64,000 nucleotides of DNA. Source: Candidatus Stackebrandtia excrementipullorum. GTDB taxonomy: Bacteria; Actinomycetota; Actinomycetes; Mycobacteriales; Micromonosporaceae. The notes under the pieces were generated by a model. That model ran no database searches and was not told the origin of the DNA. It worked only from the letters and a program-made list of their open reading frames with translations. A program made the translations under genes and the position numbers. Location: assembly GCA_019113825.1 (NCBI GenBank), contig DXGR01000080.1, positions 28,292 through 92,291 on the forward strand, read 5' to 3'. Positions 10,032 through 19,354 of this stretch are shown piece by piece (position 1 is the first letter of the stretch; every line of letters begins with the position of its first letter).

Positions 10032-10883
10032 ATGGAGGAGTTGACATCATTCGAAGACCGGCTGATCGCCTTGGGAGGCAGGGTTTCCGTGTGGTGCGGC
10101 CGCCCCGGCCATCCGGCGGCCTACTCCCGGATGCCCAACGCGATGCACTACCCGGCCAGCACCATGAAGGTGGGCGTCATGGCAGCCGCCTACCGTCTCG
10201 CCGACGCCGGGAAAATCGACTTGGACGCAGAGGTCACCGTTCACAACCGGTTTACATCTGCGGTCGGCGGGCCATTCGCCATGGACCCCGATTACGACAA
10301 CGACCCCGATGTCTGGGCCCGGATGGGCGGCACGGCCTCACTGCGCTGGCTGACCCGCCGCATGATCGTCCGTTCCTCAAACCTCGCCACCAATCTGGTT
10401 CTCGAACAGGTCGGGTACGGTGCCGCTCAGGACGCGTTCCGCGTCGGCGGCGACCCCCACAGCATCACCCGCCGCGGCATCGAGGACTACGCTGCGCGTG
10501 ATGCGGGTGTGGACAACGAGATCACCGCCGCGGACCTGGCCGCTCAACTTTCGGCAATCCATGGGGGAACGATGGCGTCCCGCCCCGCGTGCGACGAGAT
10601 GCTGGAGGTGCTCCGCGACCAGGAAATCAACACCGATCTGGCGCAAGGCCTACCGGACGGAGTGGTGGCCGCCTCCAAGAACGGTTGGGTCACGGGCATT
10701 CGTCACGGCGCGATGATCGTCTACCCCGAGGACAGCTCCCCTTACGTGTTGGTTGCGTGTGCGTCGACTCCCCTGGCTCGATCGAGCGAAGGCGACGATC
10801 CCGTCTGCCGCACCTTTGCCCAGCTCAGCGAAATCGTCTGGAACCTGCGGCACCGCCTCGGCAGCACCGCCCGAGCCGCCTGA
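10032..10883 (+). CDS. class A beta-lactamase-fold serine hydrolase
   Basis: STMK (SxxK) in MHYPASTMKVGVMAAAYRL; RSSNLATNLVLEQVG (SDN-like position); no evident signal peptide. Confidence 0.8.
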   Translation: MEELTSFEDRLIALGGRVSVWCGRPGHPAAYSRMPNAMHYPASTMKVGVMAAAYRLADAGKIDLDAEVTVHNRFTSAVGGPFAMDPDYDNDPDVWARMGGTASLRWLTRRMIVRSSNLATNLVLEQVGYGAAQDAFRVGGDPHSITRRGIEDYAARDAGVDNEITAADLAAQLSAIHGGTMASRPACDEMLEVLRDQEINTDLAQGLPDGVVAASKNGWVTGIRHGAMIVYPEDSSPYVLVACASTPLARSSEGDDPVCRTFAQLSEIVWNLRHRLGSTARAA

Positions 10884-10974
10884 CATCGATCACGGAGGAA
10901 TTCGGCCCGGCCGGGCACCCGACCGACGCGGCTCGACTCGTATGTACCTGTGACAGAGACATCGAGGAGAGCAG

Positions 10975-11487
10975 ATGCGACCCGACCAATTGGCGGAGTA
11001 CCGCGACTTCGTCGCCTCGCGACAGCACCGTCTGCGGCGATTCGCCTATCTCAACTGTGGGGATTGGCATCGAGCCGAAGACGTGGTCCAGACGGCGTTC
11101 GTCAAACTGTACGCCGCCTGGAACCGGGCGTCGTCCGACTCGCTGGACGCCTATACCCGGCGAATCGTCGTGAACACGATCATTGACGACAGTCGCAGGG
11201 GGTGGTTCCGGAAAGAGCGTCCCGTGGAAGTGATTCCGGATCGCCCCGTGTCCGATCACGACCCCACTGACCGTATCGCGGCTTTGGAGGCCTTGGCTCG
11301 ATTGCCCGCGAAAAGACGCGCAACCCTGGTTCTTCGATATTGGGAGGACATGTCGGTCGAACAAACCGCGGAGGTCATGGGGTGCTCGGTCAACACAGTG
11401 AAAAGCCAAACTGCACGCGGTATCCAAAGTCTCCGCGGCACGGTCGTCGAATCGATCTCCGATAATCCACTAGGGACTACAGCATGA
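10975..11487 (+). CDS. SigE-family ECF RNA polymerase sigma factor
   Basis: Region 2: LRRFAYLNCGDWHRAEDVVQTAFVKLYAAW; region 4: LARLPAKRRATLVLRYWEDMSVEQTAEVMGCSVNTVKSQTARG. Confidence 0.9.
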   Translation: MRPDQLAEYRDFVASRQHRLRRFAYLNCGDWHRAEDVVQTAFVKLYAAWNRASSDSLDAYTRRIVVNTIIDDSRRGWFRKERPVEVIPDRPVSDHDPTDRIAALEALARLPAKRRATLVLRYWEDMSVEQTAEVMGCSVNTVKSQTARGIQSLRGTVVESISDNPLGTTA

Positions 11488-12569
11488 GCGACCTCAAGCA
11501 CATTTTCGACGGAGCTCTCAAAAACGAGCCCCCCGCCGGTGAACTCGATCTCGATACATTGGAACAGGCCGGACGGCGGCACGTTCGCCGACGCCGCATG
11601 GGCATCGCGGGAGCGGTGACGACCGGAGTCGCGGCGGTCACCGCAGCAGCCCTGATCATCCCGGGCGCGCCGTTCGGAGCAGACGGATCGCCGACCCAGA
11701 ACGCACACCCGGCCGCAGAACAGGGAGAGGACACACCTCAGGAGCAACCGGAGTTCCCGTTCCCGGAGCTGGACCCGGATCGGAAGTATGTTTTCCACCC
11801 CAGCGCGGACGGCGAATCCACAGCCGAGACGGAGAAGTTGACGGCGATTTTCTGGGACTTCATGGCCGCCAACGTTCCCGAACTCGGGGTCTACGCCCCC
11901 GCAAACGCCGGCACGCTCACGTTTCTGGAACCGGAGGAGTACCCCGAGATAGAACGCACGGAATCCGAGCTGTGGTTGACACCCGAGGACACCGAATACC
12001 CACAACGTTTCACACCCGCCACCGATCTTTTCGAATCGACCGGCTACCAGCGACCGGTCTACGGGTTCAGCTCGTACTCGGAACACCAATCCGTCTGGTT
12101 CACCGGTTCGGACCGTGAATCGTTCGACACCCTGGGCGTCACCGTTCACCCCAAGGGCAGCTTCGACACCGAACCCAGGTCCTACTCGGACGGCTCGGAA
12201 TGGAAGACAGTGGCCCCGCACCTGGCAACCGGCTGCGAAGACATGATCACCAGCACTCAAACGGCCACCAACAATCACGGCCAACTCTACGACTGCTCCA
12301 CCACGACCGGCCCCGCCGGAGAACACGTGCAGGTCGTCGAAATGACGTCCACCGGCGGCGAAACCTACCCAGACACCATTCACCAGAAGCGCCTGACCGT
12401 CATCGTGACCCTTGCCAACGGCAACGCCGTGGTCGTCACCGACACACTCGATCGCCGCATCGTCGGCGCGGATTACGGTTTGGTCGACATCACCGACACC
12501 GAACCGTACTTCAACGCCGACCAGCTGATCGAATTGGCGACCTTCCTGCCCCAGGTGACGGTCTACTGA
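11484..12569 (+). CDS. single-pass membrane protein, putative anti-sigma partner of the upstream sigma factor
   Basis: ATG overlaps the sigma stop (ATGA). About 45-aa cytosolic N-terminus, one TM (GIAGAVTTGVAAVTAAALIIP), large extracytoplasmic domain. Confidence 0.65.
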   Translation: MSDLKHIFDGALKNEPPAGELDLDTLEQAGRRHVRRRRMGIAGAVTTGVAAVTAAALIIPGAPFGADGSPTQNAHPAAEQGEDTPQEQPEFPFPELDPDRKYVFHPSADGESTAETEKLTAIFWDFMAANVPELGVYAPANAGTLTFLEPEEYPEIERTESELWLTPEDTEYPQRFTPATDLFESTGYQRPVYGFSSYSEHQSVWFTGSDRESFDTLGVTVHPKGSFDTEPRSYSDGSEWKTVAPHLATGCEDMITSTQTATNNHGQLYDCSTTTGPAGEHVQVVEMTSTGGETYPDTIHQKRLTVIVTLANGNAVVVTDTLDRRIVGADYGLVDITDTEPYFNADQLIELATFLPQVTVY

Positions 12570-12700
12570 CAATGAAAAGTGGCGCCGTCTCAACCACGGC
12601 GGACGGCGGTCGTCGGAGAAACATCTCCGGCGGCCACCGTCGATTTCCCTGGAGAATCCGGACGATGTCACAAAAATCCGGCGATGTGTAAGGTACCCAC

Positions 12701-13810
12701 ATGTCCATCACCGAGGTTGCGGCAACGACCGTCACCGCTCCGTTGCACACCGAGTTCGTCACCGCTTTGCGGCGCACCGGCGACGTTGAAACGGTCGTGG
12801 TGACCGTTACCGACGATGAAGGAAACGTCGGCCACGGTGAGGCCCCACAGACATGGCGAATCACCGGGCAGTCGTTGGCCGGTGCCACGGCCTGTGTCAC
12901 AGGCCCACTTCGTGACGCTCTGCTCGGGCGCGACCCGTTGGATCTCAACGGATGCTTGGACCGAGTAGACGAAGCGGTCGTCGGCAACAGCGCCGCCAAA
13001 GCGGCCGTCGACGTCGCTCTCCACGACCTTTGGGCGCGCCGCAGGAGCCTTTCTCTTGTCGAGGCCCTCGGCGGTACCGCCGCCTCCATCGCCACGGTGG
13101 TAACTCTCGCCGCAGGCGACGCCGAACAGCTGGCACGTTCTGCCGCCGATCGTGTTGCCGAAGGGTTCACCGCGTTGAAGGTCAAGGTAGGGGTGGACCC
13201 TGCCGGTGACCTGGCGCGTCTCACCGCCATTCGACAGGCGGTCGGACCCAACGTGCCGATAAGAGTCGACGCCAATCAAGGTTGGACTCCCAAGGAATCG
13301 GTCCGGATCATCCGTGGCATGGAGGACGCGTCGCTGGACATCGAACTGGTTGAACAACCTACCCCTGCCCATGACCTGGACGGCCTCGCGCACGTGACGG
13401 CGGCCGTCGACACCACGATCCTCGCCGACGAGTCGGTTCACACGTTGCGAGACTTGACCGGAGTGATCACCGCCCGCGCCGCGGACGCCGTCAACATCAA
13501 GCTGGCCAAGTGCGGGGGGCTGCGACCGGCCCAAGCCCTGATGGCCCTTGCGCGAAGCCACGACATCGCCACCACTGTGGGTTCCATGATGGAAGGGCCC
13601 ATCGGAGTGGGCGCCATGGCCTGCCTCGCGACCGCACACGGCGTGGACATCACCGCGGACCTGGATGCAGCATGGTGGCTTTCGGATCAGGACAACGGAT
13701 TGCAATACTGTGACGGCGCGCTCATACTGCCCACGGGGCCCGGTCTTTCGTCCATAACTTTTTCGTCCCAAACCGGTCTCACTCGGCGTGCCGAGGCTGC
13801 ATCGGATTGA
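12701..13810 (+). CDS. enolase-superfamily dipeptide epimerase (L-Ala-D/L-Glu type)
   Basis: KVKVG, IRVDANQGWTP, IELVEQP, ILADESVHT, NIKLAKCGGL, the MLE/dipeptide epimerase pattern. Confidence 0.88.
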   Translation: MSITEVAATTVTAPLHTEFVTALRRTGDVETVVVTVTDDEGNVGHGEAPQTWRITGQSLAGATACVTGPLRDALLGRDPLDLNGCLDRVDEAVVGNSAAKAAVDVALHDLWARRRSLSLVEALGGTAASIATVVTLAAGDAEQLARSAADRVAEGFTALKVKVGVDPAGDLARLTAIRQAVGPNVPIRVDANQGWTPKESVRIIRGMEDASLDIELVEQPTPAHDLDGLAHVTAAVDTTILADESVHTLRDLTGVITARAADAVNIKLAKCGGLRPAQALMALARSHDIATTVGSMMEGPIGVGAMACLATAHGVDITADLDAAWWLSDQDNGLQYCDGALILPTGPGLSSITFSSQTGLTRRAEAASD

Positions 13811-13879
13811 CGATTACGTTTATGGTTCCTGGCGGATCATGCGACAACCCTTTGGATTCAACCCCCGGGAGGGGAACAC

Positions 13880-14821
13880 GTGACGGTCGAAATCGGACGA
13901 AGTGCACTCGTGACGGTGGCGGCGGCCACATTGTGGACTTCCCCCAAAGCCGCCGAGATCACCGACCGACTGGCAGTCGGCACTCACTCGGCGATCCGTG
14001 AATGGGTCGCCGGGATGACACGTGAACAGCGAGTCGACGGACTGGTCGACCGGTCACTGTCACAGGTTCTGCTCGGCGAAGAGGTTCACGTCACCGACAT
14101 CGACGGTGCCTGGGCCAAGGTGACCACCCCCGCCCAATCGTCCAGCTTGGATGAATCCGGTTACCCGGGGTGGATTCCGATGCGACAATTGATCGCCCCG
14201 GCCGAGCATCCGCCGACCGTGCCACACGTCGTGGCGGCCACCGCTACGGCCATCCGCGACGAACCCGACGGCGAAGTCCTCATGCCGGGTGTGACGATCG
14301 GCACCAGGCTGAACCTCATCGACGAACCGGCTTACCGAGGCTGGGCTCGCGTGGCGTTGCCGGGGGCACAGCCTCCCGGATGGGTCTTGTTGCGCGACGT
14401 GACCGAATGGCTCAGCGACCCGGTGGGGGCCACATCGGGTCGAATCGACGCCGTCAACATCGCCTCCCAGCTATTGGACGTGCCATACGTGTGGGGTGGT
14501 CTGACCGCTTACGGCCTCGACTGCTCCGGCCTGGTTTACCTCACCTACCGCATGCTCGGTATCGAGTTGCCACGTGACGCACACGATCAAGCCGACGCCA
14601 CCGAGCCGGTCTCGACCGACGAGGCTCAGCCGGGCGACCTGTACTTTTTCGCGCGTAACGGCAAACGCATCCACCACATCGGTATTGCCACGAAGACCTC
14701 GGATTCGGGTAAACCCAGCATGATCCACGCCGCCGGGAACTACGGCAAGGTCGTCGCCGAAGAATTCACCGACGAACGCCTCGAAACCTTTGTCGGCGCG
14801 CACCGCGTCTTCACCAACTGA
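13880..14821 (+). CDS. SH3-like plus NlpC/P60 (C40) peptidase
   Basis: VPYVWGGLTAYGLDCSGLVYLTYRMLGIELPRDAHDQ; HHIGIATK (catalytic His region); SH3b-like N-terminus; RBS gggagggg before GTG. Confidence 0.9.
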   Translation: MTVEIGRSALVTVAAATLWTSPKAAEITDRLAVGTHSAIREWVAGMTREQRVDGLVDRSLSQVLLGEEVHVTDIDGAWAKVTTPAQSSSLDESGYPGWIPMRQLIAPAEHPPTVPHVVAATATAIRDEPDGEVLMPGVTIGTRLNLIDEPAYRGWARVALPGAQPPGWVLLRDVTEWLSDPVGATSGRIDAVNIASQLLDVPYVWGGLTAYGLDCSGLVYLTYRMLGIELPRDAHDQADATEPVSTDEAQPGDLYFFARNGKRIHHIGIATKTSDSGKPSMIHAAGNYGKVVAEEFTDERLETFVGAHRVFTN

Positions 14822-14827
14822 AACGGA

Positions 14828-14864
14828 CAGCGCGGGCGACCCGTTCACCGGGCCGCCCGCGCTG
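14828..14864. terminator. bidirectional terminator-like hairpin
   Basis: cagcgcgggcgacccg-ttcac-cgggccgcccgcgctg: 16-bp stem with one non-Watson-Crick pair, between convergent genes. Confidence 0.7.
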
Positions 14865-14874
14865 CACTCTCGTA

Positions 14875-16974
14875 TCAGGCGCCAGCCTCATCGAACTGAC
14901 GCAACTCCCGCTTCAGCTCCGTGATCTCGTCCCGGTACCGGGCAGCCACCTCAAACTGCAGTTCTCGCGCCGCCGTCAACATTTGTTCGTTCAGAGTGGC
15001 GATCATGGCCTCCAGTTCGTCCCGGGGCGCACCTTCGGCCGTCGACACAATGGCGCCGGTGCGGCTGCGCACCCCGGGAACGGGAGCCTTGCCCCGGCTC
15101 TGCTGCCGACCCGAACCGCCCAACAACGTCTCCGAATCGGAGGCTTCGGTGTAGATGTCGTCGAGGATGTCACCGATTCGTTTTCGTAGGGGCTTGGGAT
15201 CGATGCCGTGTTCGGCATTGTGAGCCAGCTGTTTCTCACGGCGCCGGTCGGTCTCGTCGATGGCCGAACGCATGGAATCGGTGATCTTGTCGGCATACAT
15301 GATGACTTCACCGGAGACGTTTCGCGCAGCACGACCGATCGTCTGGATCAGTGACGTACCGGACCGGAGGAATCCCTCCTTGTCCGCATCGAGAATCGCC
15401 ACGAGCGAGACCTCCGGAAGGTCCAGGCCCTCCCGAAGCAGGTTGATGCCCACGAGAACGTCGAAGTCGCCCGACCTCAGCTCTCGCAACAACTCCACGC
15501 GCCGCAACGTGTCGACCTCCGAGTGCAGGTACCGCACCCGAATGTCGTTGTCCAGGAAGTAGTCGGTCAGGTCCTCGGCCATCTTCTTGGTCAAGGTCGT
15601 CACCAGGACGCGCTCGTCACGTGCCGCGCGCTCACCGATTTCGTGCATAAGGTCGTCGATCTGTCCCTTGGTGGGACGAACCACCACCCGGGGGTCGACC
15701 AGGCCCGTAGGACGAATAACCTGTTCGGCGTACTGACCGTGCGCCTGTTCCATCTCCCAGTTGCCGGGCGTGGCGGACATGTACACCGTTTGCCCAACTC
15801 GGTCTCGGAACTCGTCGAACCGCAGCGGGCGGTTGTCCATCGCGCTGGGAAGACGAAAGCCGTGCTCCACCAGGGTTCGCTTGCGTGAGGCATCCCCCTC
15901 GTACATTCCGCCGACCTGTGGAACGGTGACATGTGATTCGTCGATGATCGTCACGAAGTCACTCGGGAAGTAGTCGATAAGACAGTGCGGAGCGCTCCCC
16001 TCCTCACGGTCGTCGATGTGCCGCGAGTAGTTCTCGATGCCGGAGCACGAACCGATTTGCCGCATCATCTCGATGTCATAGGCGGTTCGCATCCGCAACC
16101 GCTGCGCTTCCAACAGCTTTCCCTGACGTTCCAGCTCGGCGAGACGCTCTGCCAGTTCGAGCTCGATGGCACCAATGGCGCGTTCCATCCGCTCCGTACC
16201 GGTTGCGTAATGGCTGCCCGGGAAGATCAACACCCGGTCGGTTTCTCGGACCACGTCCCCGGTCAACGGATGCAGGAAGTACAGTTTTTCGATCTCGTCG
16301 CCGAACATCTCGATGCGGATGGCGAGCTCTTCGTACGCGGGAATGATCTCGATGGTGTCGCCGCGTACCCGGAACGTTCCGCGGGTGAACGCAAGATCGT
16401 TGCGGGTGTACTGCACGTCGACCAGTCGACGCAGCAGTTCATTGCGGTCGTACTCCTCGCCGACCCGGATGTCCGTGGCTCCGAGGAGATATTCCGACGG
16501 GGTGGCCAACCCGTAAATCGCCGACACGGTCGCCACCACGACGACATCGCGGCGAGTCAACAACGCGTGGGTCGCCGAGTGGCGGAGCCGTTCGACCTCG
16601 TCGTTGATCGAGGAGTCCTTCTCGATGTAGGTGTCGGTTTGAGGAACGTAGGCCTCGGGCTGGTAGTAGTCGTAATAGGAGACGAAGTACTCGACAGCGT
16701 TGTCGGGCAACAGTTCCCGAAACTCCTTGGCCAATTGCGCAGCCAGCGTCTTGTTGTGTGCCATCACCAGCGCCGGGCGTTGCAACCGCTCGATCAGCCA
16801 CGCAGCCGTCGCGCTTTTCCCGGTCCCCGTGGCACCCAATAGAACGACATCGCGCTCACCACCGTTGACTCGACGCGCCAGCTCGTCGATCGCCGTCGGC
16901 TGGTCACCGGCCGGTTCGTAGTCGCTGATGACGGTGAACGTGCCGTCGTACCGTGGAATGTCGTCGGTTGTCAC
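14875..16974 (-). CDS. uvrB: excinuclease ABC subunit UvrB
   Basis: GATGTGKS, beta-hairpin [38 protein letters not shown]-terminal UVR motif. Start placed at GTG ([11 protein letters not shown]). Confidence 0.96.
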   Translation of the reverse strand: MTTDDIPRYDGTFTVISDYEPAGDQPTAIDELARRVNGGERDVVLLGATGTGKSATAAWLIERLQRPALVMAHNKTLAAQLAKEFRELLPDNAVEYFVSYYDYYQPEAYVPQTDTYIEKDSSINDEVERLRHSATHALLTRRDVVVVATVSAIYGLATPSEYLLGATDIRVGEEYDRNELLRRLVDVQYTRNDLAFTRGTFRVRGDTIEIIPAYEELAIRIEMFGDEIEKLYFLHPLTGDVVRETDRVLIFPGSHYATGTERMERAIGAIELELAERLAELERQGKLLEAQRLRMRTAYDIEMMRQIGSCSGIENYSRHIDDREEGSAPHCLIDYFPSDFVTIIDESHVTVPQVGGMYEGDASRKRTLVEHGFRLPSAMDNRPLRFDEFRDRVGQTVYMSATPGNWEMEQAHGQYAEQVIRPTGLVDPRVVVRPTKGQIDDLMHEIGERAARDERVLVTTLTKKMAEDLTDYFLDNDIRVRYLHSEVDTLRRVELLRELRSGDFDVLVGINLLREGLDLPEVSLVAILDADKEGFLRSGTSLIQTIGRAARNVSGEVIMYADKITDSMRSAIDETDRRREKQLAHNAEHGIDPKPLRKRIGDILDDIYTEASDSETLLGGSGRQQSRGKAPVPGVRSRTGAIVSTAEGAPRDELEAMIATLNEQMLTAARELQFEVAARYRDEITELKRELRQFDEAGA

Positions 16975-17076
16975 GAGCCCTAAAATACGCCGCGGTTGTG
17001 ACAACGGCGAACACGAACACTCCTGTGATCGCGTCACAATGAATCACCAGACCCGGCCTGACTCGTTGAGCGTTAC

Positions 17077-18510
17077 GTGGGTATCACCAAGCGCCAGAAG
17101 TTCGACACGTTCATGGTGTGGCTGGTGTGCGCCGGGCTCGCCGCGGCATTGGCCTGGACCGGCGTCAGCTGTATGAGCCGCACACCCGACCAACCGCGCC
17201 CCGTTACCGCGGTCGAAGCGGGGCGCCTTGCTCAGATCCGCGCCACCGGCGCCGACATGGGCACCACCGCGATGCGGTTGGAACTTCCGGAGTCGATGGG
17301 AGCGGTCGGGCTCGACGGTTATGTCGACTGGACGAGTCCCATGGTGCACGCCACCACACGACTCGACGGGGAACCGACCGGTCTGATTCAAGCGGTGCCG
17401 GGGCTGATCGCCGGTCACCCGGCCACCGATGTCGATGCCATGACCGAGCCACCGGCCGACGGATGGACCGTGCGTCGCATGCAGCAGTCGCAGTCCGCCG
17501 ATGCCGATCCCGGGCAAGCCGCCGTCGACATCCTGCTGTCTGCTGTCCTCGCGCTGGGGTCATCGGCGCCCGTCGACGCGTCCTTTCTCACCCAGACCGG
17601 TGTGTGGCTCAAGGAGGCCACCGTCGACGGTGAGACCGTGGACGTCATACGTGCACCGCTCCTTCTGCAACCGGGCACCGACGATACGGAAAACGCCGAA
17701 TCGCCCGAAGCCGTCTTCTGGGTCGATCGGGATTCACAGCTTCGTCGGCTTCAAGCCGACCCTGCCGGAAACGGTCTGGCGACGATCGACCTTCTACTCG
17801 ATCAGCCGGAGGTTCCGCGCCTGGAACCGGTCGCCGTGTTGGGTGGGCCGGCAGTGGAGCCCCGAGACCTTTCCGCCGAGGAGGCCGAACGTATCGCGGA
17901 CCTGAGGTCGACCACCAGCGGTCGAGCAGCTCGCATCGACCTTCGCCTGCCCGTGGGCGACGACGAAATCCTCACAGCCCGGGGATGGGTCGATTGGAGA
18001 TCGGCGGTGGCATACCTTGCGGTGGACGCTCCCGGAGACAACGAAGACGGTCTTCTGTTCGCGTTGGGTTCGGGAGCCGCCGAGATCGCGCTGCCCGTCG
18101 ACGGAATGCCACCGGCCGAACCGCCGACGGAGGGCTGGACTGCCCAGCGTTGGGGTGAGCGGGTCGAAAGTGGCGGAAGTGGTGACTTTGACACCCTCGT
18201 GTATCAGCTCCTGGCCATGGGCTCGCTGGAGATCAACACCGCAGAGGAAGCGGACGAAGCGGGGACATGGCTACGCGACGACGACGTCGACGGGACCCCT
18301 GTGGACGTCGTCGAGTTGACCGCTCCCGGCGAAAACGAAACCGAGGCCGGCGCCGCACCGTTCCGATACTGGGTTGACCAAGACGAATCTCTGGTGCATC
18401 GTGTCCAACTGCGGACCAACGGTTTCGGCATGGGACAGGCCACATTGACCATCGAGGATCCACCGATGCTGAGTGTCCCGTACGACATTGTGGCGGCCTT
18501 GGCCGGTTAG
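17077..18510 (+). CDS. secreted or membrane-anchored protein with two tandem homologous domains
   Basis: N-terminal TM (FMVWLVCAGLAAALAWTGVSC), then two repeats beginning EAGRLAQIRATGADMGTTAMRLELP and EAERIADLRSTTSGRAARIDLRLP, with shared GYVDWTSP/GWVDWRSA, EPPADGWTVRR/EPPTEGWTAQR and FWVDRDSQLRRLQ/YWVDQDESLVHRVQ. Confidence 0.8.
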   Translation: MGITKRQKFDTFMVWLVCAGLAAALAWTGVSCMSRTPDQPRPVTAVEAGRLAQIRATGADMGTTAMRLELPESMGAVGLDGYVDWTSPMVHATTRLDGEPTGLIQAVPGLIAGHPATDVDAMTEPPADGWTVRRMQQSQSADADPGQAAVDILLSAVLALGSSAPVDASFLTQTGVWLKEATVDGETVDVIRAPLLLQPGTDDTENAESPEAVFWVDRDSQLRRLQADPAGNGLATIDLLLDQPEVPRLEPVAVLGGPAVEPRDLSAEEAERIADLRSTTSGRAARIDLRLPVGDDEILTARGWVDWRSAVAYLAVDAPGDNEDGLLFALGSGAAEIALPVDGMPPAEPPTEGWTAQRWGERVESGGSGDFDTLVYQLLAMGSLEINTAEEADEAGTWLRDDDVDGTPVDVVELTAPGENETEAGAAPFRYWVDQDESLVHRVQLRTNGFGMGQATLTIEDPPMLSVPYDIVAALAG

Positions 18511-18598
18511 ACCGGCAGCCGCCTTGTCCACGGTATTCACTCCATGCCCGTAACAAGGTCGCGATGACCGGTCTTTTAACGAGGCGAGGGAACGACAG

Positions 18599-19354
18599 AT
18601 GGATTCCGAGTTTGACCGTCTGGTGGCCGAAGCATCCGCCGCAGACGTCGACGGATGGGACTTCGGTTGGTTGCGCGGGCGCGCAACCGAGGAGCGCCCG
18701 CCGTGGGGCTACTCCCGTGTCATGGCGGAGCGACTCGCCCAAGCCGAGCGAGCCCTGGACCTTGCGACCGGCGGCGGCGAGGTTCTCAACGAGGCCCCCA
18801 CGTTTCCGCCCGTCATGGTGGCCACCGAATCATGGCCGCCGAACCTTTCCAAGGCGGCCGAACTGTTGGCTCCACGTGGCGTCAACGTGGTCGCGGCACA
18901 CTGGCCGGGCCCACTACCCTTCGACGCCGAAACGTTCGATCTTGTCGTCGCCAGGCACCCCGTGGGTGTGCGTTGGAGCGAGATTTCACGTGTCCTGGCT
19001 CAGGGGGGCCACTATGTGGCCCAGCATGTCGGTCCGGCAAGCGCCGTGGAGGTCACCGAATGGTTTCTCGGGCCTCAACCGGGTGCCTTCGGCAATCGAA
19101 CGCCTCAAGCTGCTCGCGATGGCGCCACGAAGGCAGGTCTGACCGTGGTCAACCTACGTTCGCGGCGCCTGCGGATGGAATTCTTCGACGTGGGCGCCGT
19201 CGTCTACTTCCTTCGCAAGGTGATCTGGATCGTCCCGGGTTTCACCGTCGACGACCATGTACCCGCATTGGAGGCGATGCATCGTCACATCCAACGCAGG
19301 GGATCGTTCGTGGCGCACTCGGCGAGAATGCTCATCGAGACGGTCAAACGCTAA
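18599..19354 (+). CDS. class I SAM-dependent methyltransferase
   Basis: ALDLATGGGEVL (motif I), FDLVVARHPVGVRWSEISRVLAQGGHYVAQHVGP. Confidence 0.85.
   Translation: MDSEFDRLVAEASAADVDGWDFGWLRGRATEERPPWGYSRVMAERLAQAERALDLATGGGEVLNEAPTFPPVMVATESWPPNLSKAAELLAPRGVNVVAAHWPGPLPFDAETFDLVVARHPVGVRWSEISRVLAQGGHYVAQHVGPASAVEVTEWFLGPQPGAFGNRTPQAARDGATKAGLTVVNLRSRRLRMEFFDVGAVVYFLRKVIWIVPGFTVDDHVPALEAMHRHIQRRGSFVAHSARMLIETVKR

Noticed and set aside
16975-17076. SOS/LexA box upstream of uvrB
   Set aside because: Only a direct cgaacacgaac-type half-site repeat is visible; no GAAC-N4-GTTC dyad.
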